NCBI RefSeq assembly: GCF_900100335.1
Contig: NZ_FNFE01000001.1
Span: 310,001-374,000, forward strand
Length of the DNA: 64,000 bases
Origin: Natronorubrum texcoconense
GTDB lineage: Archaea; Halobacteriota; Halobacteria; Halobacteriales; Natrialbaceae
Direction: 5' to 3'
Made by a program: the position numbers and the translations under genes. Positions 53,983 to 62,503 of the stretch are shown piece by piece. The notes under the pieces were generated by a model. That model was not told where the DNA came from. It saw only the letters and a list, made by a program, of their open reading frames with translations, and searched no databases. Positions within the stretch are counted from its first letter, which is position 1; each line of letters starts with the position of its first letter.

Positions 53983-54906
53983 TCAACTGGTGAATTCCGT
54001 CTGGACTCGCGAGACGGCGGTTCGGCTGACCAGCCGTGGCAATCCGACGACGAGCAGGCCGCCTACGAGACCGATGGCCAGCCAGACGAGGAGGCTCTCG
54101 ACGACGAGCAACACGAGTGCAACGAGTGCGAGTGCGGCGATGCCGACCGTCGCGTGAATCCCGACCTGCAGCGTCATCGACCACGGCTCCCGCGACGGCG
54201 TCGCGTACTGCCAGGCGAGCAGACACCCGAGACAGCCACCGAACAGCGCCATCGTATCCGGTCGGCCGCTGGTCCAGAAGGCCGCGAGCGCGAGCACCGC
54301 GGCGATCGTCACCGTCGCACTCGCCGCAGCGTGGTCGCCGCGTCGGGCGCGTACTCGATGCCGAACCGTCAGCACGAACAACAGGTAGCAGATGCCAGCG
54401 ACCGTCCCGACGAGGACGTCGATCGGAAAGTGGACGCCCGCTCCGACTCGAGCGAATCCGACGAGGACCACCATTGTGGCGGCCCCGAAACGTCGCTGTC
54501 GTTGCGTTCCGATGTCGGACTCGAGGGCGAACATCGTCCAGATTACCGTGGCAGCGACCGCGTGGCCGCTCGGAAAACTCGTCGAAGAGACCTCGACGGC
54601 TGGTGCGTAGAGCAGTGCGATCACCGTCGGCAGGGATTCGGGGGCGATGGCGGGGCCGACGTCCGGCCGCGGCGTCTCGAAGATTCCCTTCAGTCCGAGC
54701 ATGACAGCGTAGCCGCCGATGACGATCCCCAGCCACGAGGCGAACCGATGCCGATCCCGAAACCAGCAGGCCAGTACGACAGCGGGCGCGACGAACCAGA
54801 CGCTCCCGAGATAGGAGAGGAAGGCGAACAGAAACGCCGCCCACTCCGGGAACGTCTCTCGAACGAGTTCGACCTGCGCCGACTCGAACCACATCGGTAC
54901 TGTCAT
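53983..54906 (-). CDS. PAP2-superfamily membrane phosphatase
   Basis: The 307-residue protein has six or more membrane helices and the complete phosphatidic-acid-phosphatase-2 signature: K-X6-RP as LKGIFETPRP, PSGH as SFPSGHAVA, and SR-X5-H as ARVGAGVHFPID (with Ala replacing the usual Ser). It probably hydrolyses polyprenyl-pyrophosphate or phospholipid head groups on the outer face. Start 54906 (MTVPMWFESAQ). GTTATACG and GTAATATAG sequences just upstream could serve as minus-strand TATA elements. The C-terminal third is hydrophobic and not conserved. Confidence 0.85.
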   Translation of the reverse strand: MTVPMWFESAQVELVRETFPEWAAFLFAFLSYLGSVWFVAPAVVLACWFRDRHRFASWLGIVIGGYAVMLGLKGIFETPRPDVGPAIAPESLPTVIALLYAPAVEVSSTSFPSGHAVAATVIWTMFALESDIGTQRQRRFGAATMVVLVGFARVGAGVHFPIDVLVGTVAGICYLLFVLTVRHRVRARRGDHAAASATVTIAAVLALAAFWTSGRPDTMALFGGCLGCLLAWQYATPSREPWSMTLQVGIHATVGIAALALVALVLLVVESLLVWLAIGLVGGLLVVGLPRLVSRTAVSRVQTEFTS

Positions 54907-55058
54907 TTGACAAACTAGATGTTATACGTGTCGGTTTGTAATATAGTCAACAAGTGCGGCACTGTAAAACGGGAGATCGCCGATCGACAGACAACGGTTA
55001 ACGGTCGGCGTGGCTGTATCTATCGAAGAAGGAACCGGTATGCGTCGATCAGGTCGCG

Positions 55059-55901
55059 TTAGGCTTCTGCCTGTTGGATCCACTCCTCGGCGTCGCTGGT
55101 CGAGACCTCGGCAGCCTCGGAAACGGACTCAGCGTCGGCGCGCACGAGGTCGTCGATCGTCGCGATACCGGCGTCCGAGAGCTGTTCGCGGGTTTCGGCG
55201 TCGATACCCTCGATCGACTCGAGCGTGTGCTCCGCGTCGGTGTCGATCTTCGTCTGCGCCTCGGGCTGCTGGCTCCGGAGCTGCTGGGTGACCTCTTCGG
55301 CCTGCTCTTCGAGTTGCTGCTGGAACTGCTCGACCTGTTCGGCCTGGCGCTCGAGCAGGTCCGCGACGTCGCCGGTCTGGCGCTCGAGTTGGTCCTCGAG
55401 TTCGTCCTGAAGCTGCTGGGTCTGTTCGAGTTGCTCGTGGAGCTGTCCCGAAAGTTCGCTTACGTTCTCGACCGTCTGATCCTCGATCGAGTGGGACATC
55501 TCGAGGAGCTGTTCGGTTTGTTCGTCGAGCGCTTCGACGAACTCGCTGGAGAATTCGGTCGCGGAATCGACGTCTCGCTCGAGTTCCTGTTCGATGGCGT
55601 CGTAGAACTCGGCGTGGGTCGATTTTAGCTGTGCAAACGTCTCATCGATGGTTCGGTGGGCGTCCGAGGGCTCGTCGCTCGGGAACAGCGCGGCCGTCGT
55701 ATTGACGTAGCCGTGGGTGGCCGCTTGGGCGAGCTCGAGCTGCTGGCGCTGGAGTGACTCCTGACCTTTGAGGCCGGTGAGCGCCATCATGTCGACGGTG
55801 CGCTGGGTGGCCAGTCCCTGCTTGAACAGCTGCTGGCTCTGTTTAACTGCGGTTCGCTGCACGTCGAACATCGCTCGAATGGGGGATTGTGATTGACTCA
55901 T
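55059..55901 (-). CDS. Coiled-coil protein with C-terminal helix-hairpin-helix
   Basis: The 280-residue protein is almost entirely helical. An amphipathic N-terminus (SPIRAMFDVQRTAVKQSQQL) is followed by a long Gln/Glu coiled coil (about 120-215, ELEDQLERQTGDVADLLERQ and neighbours). Residues about 228-280 (LESIEGIDAETREQLSDAG, IDDLVRADAESVSEAAEV) form a helix-hairpin-helix pair like those in RecA/RadA or RNA polymerase alpha-type DNA-binding tails. The N-terminal half is reminiscent of phasin-like or granule-associated proteins. DNA binding is inferred only. Confidence 0.68.
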   Translation of the reverse strand: MSQSQSPIRAMFDVQRTAVKQSQQLFKQGLATQRTVDMMALTGLKGQESLQRQQLELAQAATHGYVNTTAALFPSDEPSDAHRTIDETFAQLKSTHAEFYDAIEQELERDVDSATEFSSEFVEALDEQTEQLLEMSHSIEDQTVENVSELSGQLHEQLEQTQQLQDELEDQLERQTGDVADLLERQAEQVEQFQQQLEEQAEEVTQQLRSQQPEAQTKIDTDAEHTLESIEGIDAETREQLSDAGIATIDDLVRADAESVSEAAEVSTSDAEEWIQQAEA

Positions 55902-56095
55902 GTTCTCGAGTGGAGATGGGCTCCGACTGGGGATAAGTGGCGGGCTTGCATACCCTCGAATGTATCTGAACGGTATTAGATGGAAAATCCAAACTGTCGC
56001 AGACTCCGCACTCTGTTGGCGCGAGCTTCACTCGATACTGACTGTCAGGACGATTCTGATTGAGTATTATGAGCTGAATCGTCGTTCAATCGCCT

Positions 56096-56663
56096 ATGGT
56101 CGATAGCCGGACCTACGAGTTCGAGGGGGACCAACCGACGATCGACGACGCGTCAGTGAGTCGAGAGGCGACGCTGGTCGGCGACGTGCGGATCGAGAGC
56201 GGAGCGAGCGTCTGGCCGGGCGTCGTGCTTCGTGGCGATATCGGTCCCGTCCGCGTCGGTCGGCAGTCACACGTCGGCGACAACGCCACCATCCACGCCT
56301 CGGCGCTGAGCGCGAACGGAGTGAGCGCGATGTTCGGGTGATCACCGTTCTCCGTTACTCGAGGAGCGCGTCATGGTCGGACACGGGGCCGTCCTCAACG
56401 AGGCGACCGTCGAAGCGCGTGCGCTGGTGGGGTTCAACGCGACGGTCAACACCGGGGTAACGATCGGGGCGGGCAGCGTCGTCGCCGCCGGCACGGTAGT
56501 CCCCGACGAGTACGACATCCCGCCGGAGTCGTTCGCTCGCGGGGCTCCCGCCAGGATCTCGCCGCTCGAGGAGACGGGAATCGACGCGGAGGCGATCTTC
56601 GAGGACTTCGCATCGGGCGAGTACACGAATCTCGCCGGGCGACACGAGGAACTGTTCGAGTGA
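56096..56663 (+). pseudogene. Gamma-carbonic-anhydrase-like left-handed beta-helix gene, broken by insertion
   Basis: Two frames together make one LbH protein. The first (56096-56341) reads TLVGDVRIESGASVWPGVVL, RGDIGPVRVGRQSHVGDNAT, IHASAL and then runs into a TGA. The second, one frame over (from 56373), continues MVGHGAVLNEATVEARALVG and NATVNTGVTIGAGSVVAAG to the usual PARISPLEE tail and stop at 56663. Removing 52 bp (56308-56359) restores a single frame of about 171 residues with HASALEERVMVGHGAV across the join. The usual third metal-binding His (LHG) is Asn here (VLNEA), so even the intact form might lack activity. Decay is recent: the rest is in good condition. Confidence 0.86.
56308..56359 (+). 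repeat. 52-bp insertion interrupting the carbonic-anhydrase-like gene
   Basis: The insert lies between GCGCT and CGAGGAGCGC. It has a 7-bp inverted repeat (AACGGAG at 56315-56321, CTCCGTT at 56350-56356) and two GAGCGCG copies (56308-56314, 56323-56329), with a third just outside (56364-56370). It adds an in-frame TGA and a +1 shift. Words of the GAACGGAGTGAGCG type also occur in the repeat tracts elsewhere in the window. Confidence 0.75.
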
Positions 56664-56775
56664 GCGACGTAACGGAATGCGCACTAGCGAGACGCTCGGG
56701 GAATTTCCCGGACGGAGCCGACGAGCGGACGCTGAAAAGACGACGAGCGGGGACCGACGCGCGGCGACGCGCTCG

Positions 56776-57225
56776 CTACTCGCTGACCGGAATGCCGGCG
56801 CTATCCTCGGCGTCGATTCGAATCGGGTCGTCCTGCCAATCGATGTCGAGCCGCCGTCGCGAGAGGTACGGCGAGAGCGTCGACATCGAGACGAGTCCGC
56901 AGTAGGTCTCCCCCTCGACGACGGGCAGGTGTTTCACGCCGTCCGTCCGCATCGTTTCGGCGGCGGTCGTGATCGATTCGCTCGGTGAGATCGTCGTCAC
57001 GGGTGCGGACATGATGGTCTCGACCGGATGGGATTCGAGTGTTTCGGCCACGAACGCGACGATATCCGATTCGGTGACGATGCCCGCGACGACTTCGTCC
57101 TCGAGGACGACCAGCGCCGGGACGTCCGGATCGCGCAGTCGCTGGGCGGCCTCGCTCACGGGCGTCTCCGGCCGGAGCGTTCGAGCGGAACGAGTCAGCA
57201 CGTGTTCGATTGGTACGTCGATCAT
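56776..57225 (-). CDS. Two-CBS-domain protein
   Basis: The 149-residue protein consists of a CBS pair: the first covers MIDVPIEHVLTRSARTLRPE through VVAGIVTESDIVAFV, the second from VETIMSAPVTTISPSESITT to YCGLVSMSTLSPYL. CBS pairs sense adenosyl nucleotides and regulate partner enzymes or transporters; here no effector domain is fused. Start 57225 (MIDVPIE) is preferred; a form from 57252 adds nine residues. Confidence 0.86.
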   Translation of the reverse strand: MIDVPIEHVLTRSARTLRPETPVSEAAQRLRDPDVPALVVLEDEVVAGIVTESDIVAFVAETLESHPVETIMSAPVTTISPSESITTAAETMRTDGVKHLPVVEGETYCGLVSMSTLSPYLSRRRLDIDWQDDPIRIDAEDSAGIPVSE

Positions 57226-57252
57226 CGGTTGTCTAGTGGTACCGATCCACAC

Positions 57253-57576
57253 TACATAATCGCTGTGGACATACGCCCTAGATTCCCTAATATGGTTGCT
57301 AAATGGTGATTAAAATCCAAATCAAGGGCACGAACGTCCACTGCTCGGCGAAACGGACGAGCACACGACTCCTGAACTCGTGCCGACGGTCAACCGGGCG
57401 TCCAGTCGTACTGACGCGACGGACCAACGCGGATTGAGACGTGGGAGGATGATTCGGGATCTCAGCTTCCGGTCCGACCCCGTATCGCCTCGCTGTCGAA
57501 CGCAGCGACCCGTTGCAGTCAGGGCAGTTCGCGCGATACGGTGGCCGATCGTTGCACGGCACGATGGGGTTGTCCG
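57253..57576. other. Spacer between CBS gene and CoA-transferase gene
   Basis: This gap of about 320 bases mostly contains the uncertain minus-strand mini-gene at 57299-57580. Nothing else is supported. Confidence 0.35.
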
Positions 57577-57580
57577 TCAC
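57299..57580 (-). CDS. Possible small zinc-finger protein coupled to the CoA transferase
   Basis: A 93-codon frame begins with an ATGA overlap at the CoA-transferase stop (57577-57580), a hallmark of coupled genes. It encodes Cys9 and a CPDC pair (residues 19-22) in CNDRPPYRANCPDCNGSL, as in small CPxCG-type zinc proteins. After about residue 30 it becomes basic and unlike haloarchaeal proteins, so the rest may be degraded or non-coding. Low confidence. Confidence 0.32.
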   Translation of the reverse strand: MTDNPIVPCNDRPPYRANCPDCNGSLRSTARRYGVGPEAEIPNHPPTSQSALVRRVSTTGRPVDRRHEFRSRVLVRFAEQWTFVPLIWILITI

Positions 57581-58752
57581 CGAACGACGCCGGACTCGAG
57601 GAGTAACTCGATTTCCTCCTCGTCGTACCCCGCGTCGGCGAGATACTGGCGCGTGTGTTCGCCCTGTGACGGAACGGCCTCGTCGGTCGCTTCCGACCCG
57701 GTGGCGTGGCGTGCGGGGTAGCCGATCCGGGGCGGCGCGTCGTCCGATCGCTCCAAAAGCCCTCGGTCCTTAAACTGGGGATGATCGACCATCTCGGCGG
57801 GCGAGTAGACGCCCGCGAACGCCGCGTCGACGTCCGCGAGCTGGGTTTCCCACTCGTCTCGCGTGCGCTCGCGGAAGAGGTCGCGGAGTTCGTCCTCGAG
57901 CGCGGCCAGCACGTCCGGATCCTCGGATCCGTGTTCGTCGACGAGATCGGTTCGGCCGACGGCCTCACAGAAGGCGTCCCAGAACTGCGGCTCGAGGGCG
58001 GCCAGCGTCACCCACGTTCCGTCGGCCGTTTCGTAGCTGTCGTACCACGGGACGCCACCCGTCAGCGACGTCGCGCCGGGCCGCGGTTCCGCGGGGTCGC
58101 CCGTGAGAGCCTGGTAGGCGACGGGTTGGGCGAACGACGCCACGACGTCGGCCATCGCGATGTCGATGTATTCGCCGCCGCTATTGCCGAGTTCGCGCGC
58201 GAGCACCGCCTCGACGACGGCGAACGCGGTGAACAGACCGCCGGCCATATCGCCGATGGGGTAGCCGGGCATCTGCGGTTTTTCGTCCGACGACTCTCGA
58301 GTCATGTCGAGCAGGCCGGCTAGCGCGACGTAGTTGAGGTCGTGGCCGGCGCGATCCGCCCAGGGACCCTCCTGTCCGTACCCCGTGAGCGAGCAGTAGA
58401 TCAGTTCGTCGTTGTACTCGGTGAGCGTCTCGTAGTCGACCCCCAGTCGGTCGACGACGCCGGGGCGAAAGCCCTCGAGGACGACGTCGGCGTCCTCGAC
58501 GAGCCGGTAGAACGCGTCTCGGCCGTCCTCGCTTTTCAGGTCGATCGCGACGCTACGCTTGCCCCGATTCACCATATCGAAGATGACGCCGAAGCCGCGA
58601 GCCGTCTCCGGACCCATGAAGCGAGCGTAGTCGCCCGCGCCGGTGTCCTCTATCTTCACGACTTCGGCACCCGAATCGGCCAGGAGCTGCGTCGCGTACG
58701 GACCGGGCAACAGCCGCGAGAGATCGAGCACGCGAACGCCGTCGAGTCTCAT
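57577..58752 (-). CDS. CaiB/BaiF-type CoA transferase
   Basis: The 391-residue class III CoA transferase moves CoA between acids such as carnitine, bile acid or mesaconate derivatives. It has VLDLSRLLPGPYATQLLADS, GAEVVKIEDTGAGDYAR, the KRSVAIDLKS segment, the CSLTGYGQEGPWADRAGHDL and the catalytic-Asp region EYIDIAMADVVASF. Substrate unknown; neighbours point to fatty-acyl or branched acid degradation. Start 58752 (MRLDGVRVLDLSR) is supported by ATACTTTATCG (58774-58784), centred 27 bp away on the minus strand. Divergent from the SDR gene. Confidence 0.9.
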   Translation of the reverse strand: MRLDGVRVLDLSRLLPGPYATQLLADSGAEVVKIEDTGAGDYARFMGPETARGFGVIFDMVNRGKRSVAIDLKSEDGRDAFYRLVEDADVVLEGFRPGVVDRLGVDYETLTEYNDELIYCSLTGYGQEGPWADRAGHDLNYVALAGLLDMTRESSDEKPQMPGYPIGDMAGGLFTAFAVVEAVLARELGNSGGEYIDIAMADVVASFAQPVAYQALTGDPAEPRPGATSLTGGVPWYDSYETADGTWVTLAALEPQFWDAFCEAVGRTDLVDEHGSEDPDVLAALEDELRDLFRERTRDEWETQLADVDAAFAGVYSPAEMVDHPQFKDRGLLERSDDAPPRIGYPARHATGSEATDEAVPSQGEHTRQYLADAGYDEEEIELLLESGVVR

Positions 58753-58871
58753 AGCCGAGTTCTCGATGTACCGATACTTTATCGTATGGGCTGGGTTCGA
58801 CCACCGACCGACGGTGCGCGTGTCGTTCTCTCCCAAAGAATTACCTCCGTCGGCGGAATACGCAGCGATCT

Positions 58872-59657
58872 ATGGACTTCGGACTGCAGGACAGAACCGC
58901 CGTCGTCACCGGCGGTGCCGGACGAATCGGAAGCGCCGACTGTCGACTACTCGCGAACGAAGGGGCGGACGTCGTCGTCCTCGACGTCGACGCCGACGGG
59001 GCGAGCGAGGTCGCCGACGAGATCGACGAGACGGCGGATGCGGGCGACGCGATGGCCCTCGAGTGCGATCTGACCGATGCGGACGACGTCCAGCACTCGA
59101 TGGCCGCGGTGCGCGACGAGTTCGGCGGCGTCGATATCCTTGTCAACAACGCCGCGATGGTCGACGCCCGCTCGCGCGTCGGCGACTACGACGACGACGT
59201 CTGGAACCGCGACGTCGAGATCAATCTGACCGGAACGTACAACATCAGCAAGGAAGTCTTCCCGGAGATGTGCGAGCGCGGCTGGGGACGGGTCGTCAAC
59301 ATGTCCTCGATGGCCGGCTGGTACGGCGGGTTCGGCCAACTCTCCTACTCGGCCACGAAGGCCGCGATGATCGGGTTAGGGAGAACGATGGCGCTCGAGG
59401 GCGCCCAGTCGGGCGTCACGTCGAACGTCATCGCGCCCAATATCGTCGTCGGCGACTGGGCCGACATGGACCCCGACGAACTCCGCGAGAACGTCGACGA
59501 GTACTACGCGCGAATCGCCGAAGCGACCCCGATGCGCCACCTCGGGACCGAAGAGGACGTCGCCAACATGGTCACCTACCTCTGTTCGGAGCAGGCCTCC
59601 TACGTGACCGGTCAGGTGATCGGCGTTACGGGCGGCGTCGACCTCTTTAGTTTCTGA
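58872..59657 (+). CDS. SDR-family oxidoreductase
   Basis: The 261-residue enzyme has TGGAGRIG, NNAAMV, the catalytic Ser in MSSMAGWYGG and Tyr-Lys in YSATKAAM. It resembles 3-hydroxyacyl/3-oxoacyl reductase-like SDRs. AAAGAATTACC (58835-58845) sits 27-37 bp before the ATG. Its divergent promoter is only 120 bp from that of the CoA transferase, suggesting joint control. The C-terminal GQVIGVTGGVDLFSF is the usual family end. Probably part of an acyl-CoA degradation route with the genes at 61259 and 62504. Confidence 0.88.
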   Translation: MDFGLQDRTAVVTGGAGRIGSADCRLLANEGADVVVLDVDADGASEVADEIDETADAGDAMALECDLTDADDVQHSMAAVRDEFGGVDILVNNAAMVDARSRVGDYDDDVWNRDVEINLTGTYNISKEVFPEMCERGWGRVVNMSSMAGWYGGFGQLSYSATKAAMIGLGRTMALEGAQSGVTSNVIAPNIVVGDWADMDPDELRENVDEYYARIAEATPMRHLGTEEDVANMVTYLCSEQASYVTGQVIGVTGGVDLFSF

Positions 59658-59680
59658 GATTACTGTTTTGTTTTTATTAC

Positions 59681-60649
59681 TTATGGCTGTGGGCACGGTG
59701 GATTTGTGCAAGGTTCTTCTTCCGGTATCTCATCCTGGTAAAGGACGAGAACATTTCCATTTTCGTCACTATTCATTTGCTCTTGACTAACGCTCCCTGT
59801 AGCAGATATCGAAACAGATGGTGGAATTCCGATACTAAGACTTGGCGAAAACCCAACGAGTTGGTATGCGTGAGTGTAGCGCGCATAAACGGCTCGCTCG
59901 CTTTCTGGGAACGACCCTTGAGGTTCCAATATTACACTTATTGACCCTCCATATCGATTAGCGGTATAGGTTGTAGTATCGTCATCCCAACAATCGAAAT
60001 CGTCACGAATAGAATTTTCCCAGTTTGTATAGGTCTCTTCATCATCGAATCGGAATCCTGCAGTTCCCTCTGAAGCAGATGATTCGTTCTCGTCGAATTC
60101 AGTGCGAGTTGTTGTAATAATATCATTATTGTAATTATTAGTAGCAAGCTTCCAATGATTATCTGGGCTTTTATAAAATAACCCTGCACCATCTCTAGGG
60201 GAAGCGCCATAGCTTACGCGATCAGGCCCACAAGACCCCCAATCTAGATTATGCATAATAAACTCAAAATTATAATTAACTGTTAGGGTGAACGTGTGCA
60301 TGTCAGAATTATAGTCTTTGATTCCTGTGAAGTTGAATTCTATCCCACCCGAAGATGGGTCCTCTATTGATTCAGGATTTATTTTTGTGTCCTTATCGCT
60401 ATCAACTCCACTTCCTAAATTCAATTCATCCACCTTGACCTCTTTTGAGTGGGATGTATACCCTTTCTCTTTTAGGAATTGTTTAGCTATACCTTCACCA
60501 TCTTTCTCTTGAATTTCCATATATTCTTTTATATCATCTCTAATTCTCATGATGTCCTTATTGGATGTTGAAGCGTTTGCGTTCCCAGTGATTCCGGCTA
60601 CTGATGCTATTCCCACACTAGTCGATTTGAGTAGTTGTCTACGGTTCAC
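59681..60649 (-). CDS. Tat-exported acidic protein of unknown function, AT-rich gene
   Basis: The 322-residue protein begins at GTG with a twin-arginine signal (MNRRQLLKSTSVGIASVAG, cleavage near NANAS). The mature part has no recognised family. It has beta-rich segments (DMHTFTLTVNYNFEFIMHNL), a GSCGPDRVSYG stretch, FDCWDDD, a Ser-rich hydrophobic run near residues 270-285 (VGFSPSLSIGIPPSVSIS), and ends in PCTNPPCPQP with two Cys. DNA is strikingly AT-rich. A divergent two-TM mini-protein is 231 bp upstream. It could be a secreted toxin, halocin or adhesin; only export is supported by sequence. Confidence 0.68.
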   Translation of the reverse strand: MNRRQLLKSTSVGIASVAGITGNANASTSNKDIMRIRDDIKEYMEIQEKDGEGIAKQFLKEKGYTSHSKEVKVDELNLGSGVDSDKDTKINPESIEDPSSGGIEFNFTGIKDYNSDMHTFTLTVNYNFEFIMHNLDWGSCGPDRVSYGASPRDGAGLFYKSPDNHWKLATNNYNNDIITTTRTEFDENESSASEGTAGFRFDDEETYTNWENSIRDDFDCWDDDTTTYTANRYGGSISVILEPQGSFPESERAVYARYTHAYQLVGFSPSLSIGIPPSVSISATGSVSQEQMNSDENGNVLVLYQDEIPEEEPCTNPPCPQP

Positions 60650-60880
60650 ACATGAAAATTGAACTATAGTACGATAAATTTACCAATTAGAAATTACAAA
60701 TTATATAAAACTCCCACACATATATTTATGTATTGGTATGGTACTATATGCGAATGCAAACTTTACCTATATTTAAATATCAAATATCCAAACTAAATGT
60801 ATTAATATATTATCGATTAAAATCTTAACTCTAACCACTATAAGGGAAAATTTTTATTCGATACTATCCTATCCCACTAC
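60650..60880. promoter_or_regulatory. AT-rich divergent region in the second island
   Basis: This 231-base spacer is mostly A/T and separates the Tat-protein gene from the small membrane gene. TTTTATTCG (60852-60860) is centred about 25 bp before the ATG at 60881. Multiple AT runs could serve the minus-strand gene. Confidence 0.45.
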
Positions 60881-61072
60881 ATGGAGAAAATACATATTAG
60901 TCTTATTGGACTACACATCTCGTTAGTAGGTGGGTTACTGACAATCGAAGAGCACCTGAGCGGTGTAGAGCAAAGTGCCATCCCATTTCTGATGATTTTG
61001 GGCGGGCTACTCTTAACGCTTGGAACGCTTCTTGGATACGTATCTTTTAATAGAAACGGTGGGGCTCAATAG
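60881..61072 (+). CDS. 63-residue two-TM membrane protein, possible immunity partner
   Basis: The protein has two hydrophobic helices (about 6-22, ISLIGLHISLVGGLLTI, and 34-53, IPFLMILGGLLLTLGTLLGYV) with an acidic loop EEHLSGVEQ between, and a short polar tail. It has a clean TATA box and AT-rich codon use like its divergent neighbour. The size and layout are those of immunity proteins for secreted antimicrobial proteins, but no family match is claimed. The 22328-22546 product has the same layout. Confidence 0.55.
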   Translation: MEKIHISLIGLHISLVGGLLTIEEHLSGVEQSAIPFLMILGGLLLTLGTLLGYVSFNRNGGAQ

Positions 61073-61258
61073 GTCTTTCTATAGTGATAACTGAAATGAT
61101 TTACTCACAGATCGCATAGCAGTCGTTCGATCAGGTGTGCATTGACTTTCAGCGGCTACTACATAGATAGTCGTTGCAGCAACACTTACCCGGCGAGTGA
61201 GATGTCGACGGACCGGTGAACGCGTCCCTGATTGAACCACTGAACTGCTACTGGCCGA
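61073..61258. other. Spacer at the right end of the AT-rich island
   Basis: No gene is supported in these 186 bases. Composition returns from AT-rich to typical GC-rich toward 61190. Confidence 0.35.
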
Positions 61259-62479
61259 TCACTCCGTAATTCCCATCGACTTCGCGATCGTGTTGAGCTG
61301 AATCTCGTCGGTGCCCTCGACGATCCGCAGGATCCGCGCCTGGTGGAGCAGATCCATGTACGGGTTCTCTTCTGCAAGGCCGTTCGCGCCGTTGACCTGC
61401 ACCGCGGCATCGGCGACCTCCCACATGACGTTCGTGGCGAACCACTTCAGCACGGACGAGTCCATCACCGTCCGCTTGTCCTGGGCCATCTTCCAGGCCA
61501 GTTTGAGCCCCGCCGCGTCCGCGGCGTACGTCTTCGCCTTCCCGCGAGCGAGTTTCGCCGAGACCTGCTGGAAGTTGCCGATCGACCGACCAAACGCCTC
61601 GCGCTCGGTGACGTACTCGGCGACCTCCTCGAGCAAGAACTCGCTGTAGCCGACGGCTTCAGCGCCCAATTCGAGCCGACCGAGCGAGAGGAAGTCCATC
61701 GCCGCGTAGAAGGCCCCGTCGACCTCGCCGAGTACGCGGTTTTCGGGAATCCGGACGTCGTCCAGAACGATCTCGGCCTGCGAGCCGACGGAGCCGACGG
61801 CGTTGTTGAACGAGCCGAGTTCGTACTCCTCGCGTTCAACGATGAAACACGTAATTCCGCCGTAGCGACCCGCCTCCTCCTGTGGCGTCGTCCGCGCGAA
61901 GAGTTGGACGAAGTCCGCGTACGGCGCGTTGGTGATCCACTGTTTTCGGCCGTTTAATACCCATTCGTCGCCCTCCTTTCTGGCCGTCGTCTCCATGTTC
62001 GGCGAGTCCGAGCCCGCGCCGGGTTCGGTCTGGGCGAACGCCGTCGACTTCTCGGCGCGGACGGTCGGCTCGAGGTAGCGCTCCACCTGCTCACCTTCGG
62101 CCTGCAACAGGAGCGGCTTCGGTCCCTCGGGGCCGGCGAGGACGTAGCGAGCCATCCCGGGACCGTAGGAGGCGAGGTGCTTTTTCGCCCGGTACCAGGT
62201 GACCGGCGAGACGTCCTCGCCGCCAACGCCCTCGGGAAGGTTCATCGCGTAGAAGCCGGCCTCCGCGGAGCGACGGCGAATTTCGTCGCGGGCCTCGAGC
62301 AACTCGTCGGTCCACCGGCCGTCCTCGCGGTGGCCCTTTCGCGGGTTCGTATAGACGTCACCCAACTCGTCGACGATCGGCTCGACTTCCTGGGCGACGA
62401 ACTCGTCGAGGCTGTCGAGGATCAGTCCCGTCTCGTCGTCGACGGCGAAGCTCACGCCACCACTGCCGTTCGTTGACAT
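61259..62479 (-). CDS. Acyl-CoA dehydrogenase
   Basis: The 406-residue flavoenzyme introduces a trans double bond into acyl-CoA. FAD/substrate motifs are FAQTEPGAGSDSPNMETTA, WITNAPYADFVQLFARTT, and REAFGRSIGNFQQVSAKLAR; the catalytic base is the Glu of IVEGTDEIQLNTIAKSMG. The N-terminal region (ETGLILDSLDEFVAQEVEPI) is a normal helical domain. Start 62479 (MSTNGSGGVSF). It lies 24 bp from the stop-proximal end of the upstream AMP-ligase gene on the same strand, so the two are probably an operon for activating and oxidising a fatty or branched acid. Confidence 0.94.
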   Translation of the reverse strand: MSTNGSGGVSFAVDDETGLILDSLDEFVAQEVEPIVDELGDVYTNPRKGHREDGRWTDELLEARDEIRRRSAEAGFYAMNLPEGVGGEDVSPVTWYRAKKHLASYGPGMARYVLAGPEGPKPLLLQAEGEQVERYLEPTVRAEKSTAFAQTEPGAGSDSPNMETTARKEGDEWVLNGRKQWITNAPYADFVQLFARTTPQEEAGRYGGITCFIVEREEYELGSFNNAVGSVGSQAEIVLDDVRIPENRVLGEVDGAFYAAMDFLSLGRLELGAEAVGYSEFLLEEVAEYVTEREAFGRSIGNFQQVSAKLARGKAKTYAADAAGLKLAWKMAQDKRTVMDSSVLKWFATNVMWEVADAAVQVNGANGLAEENPYMDLLHQARILRIVEGTDEIQLNTIAKSMGITE

Positions 62480-62503
62480 ACCACAACGACCGTGCGATCG
62501 GAC

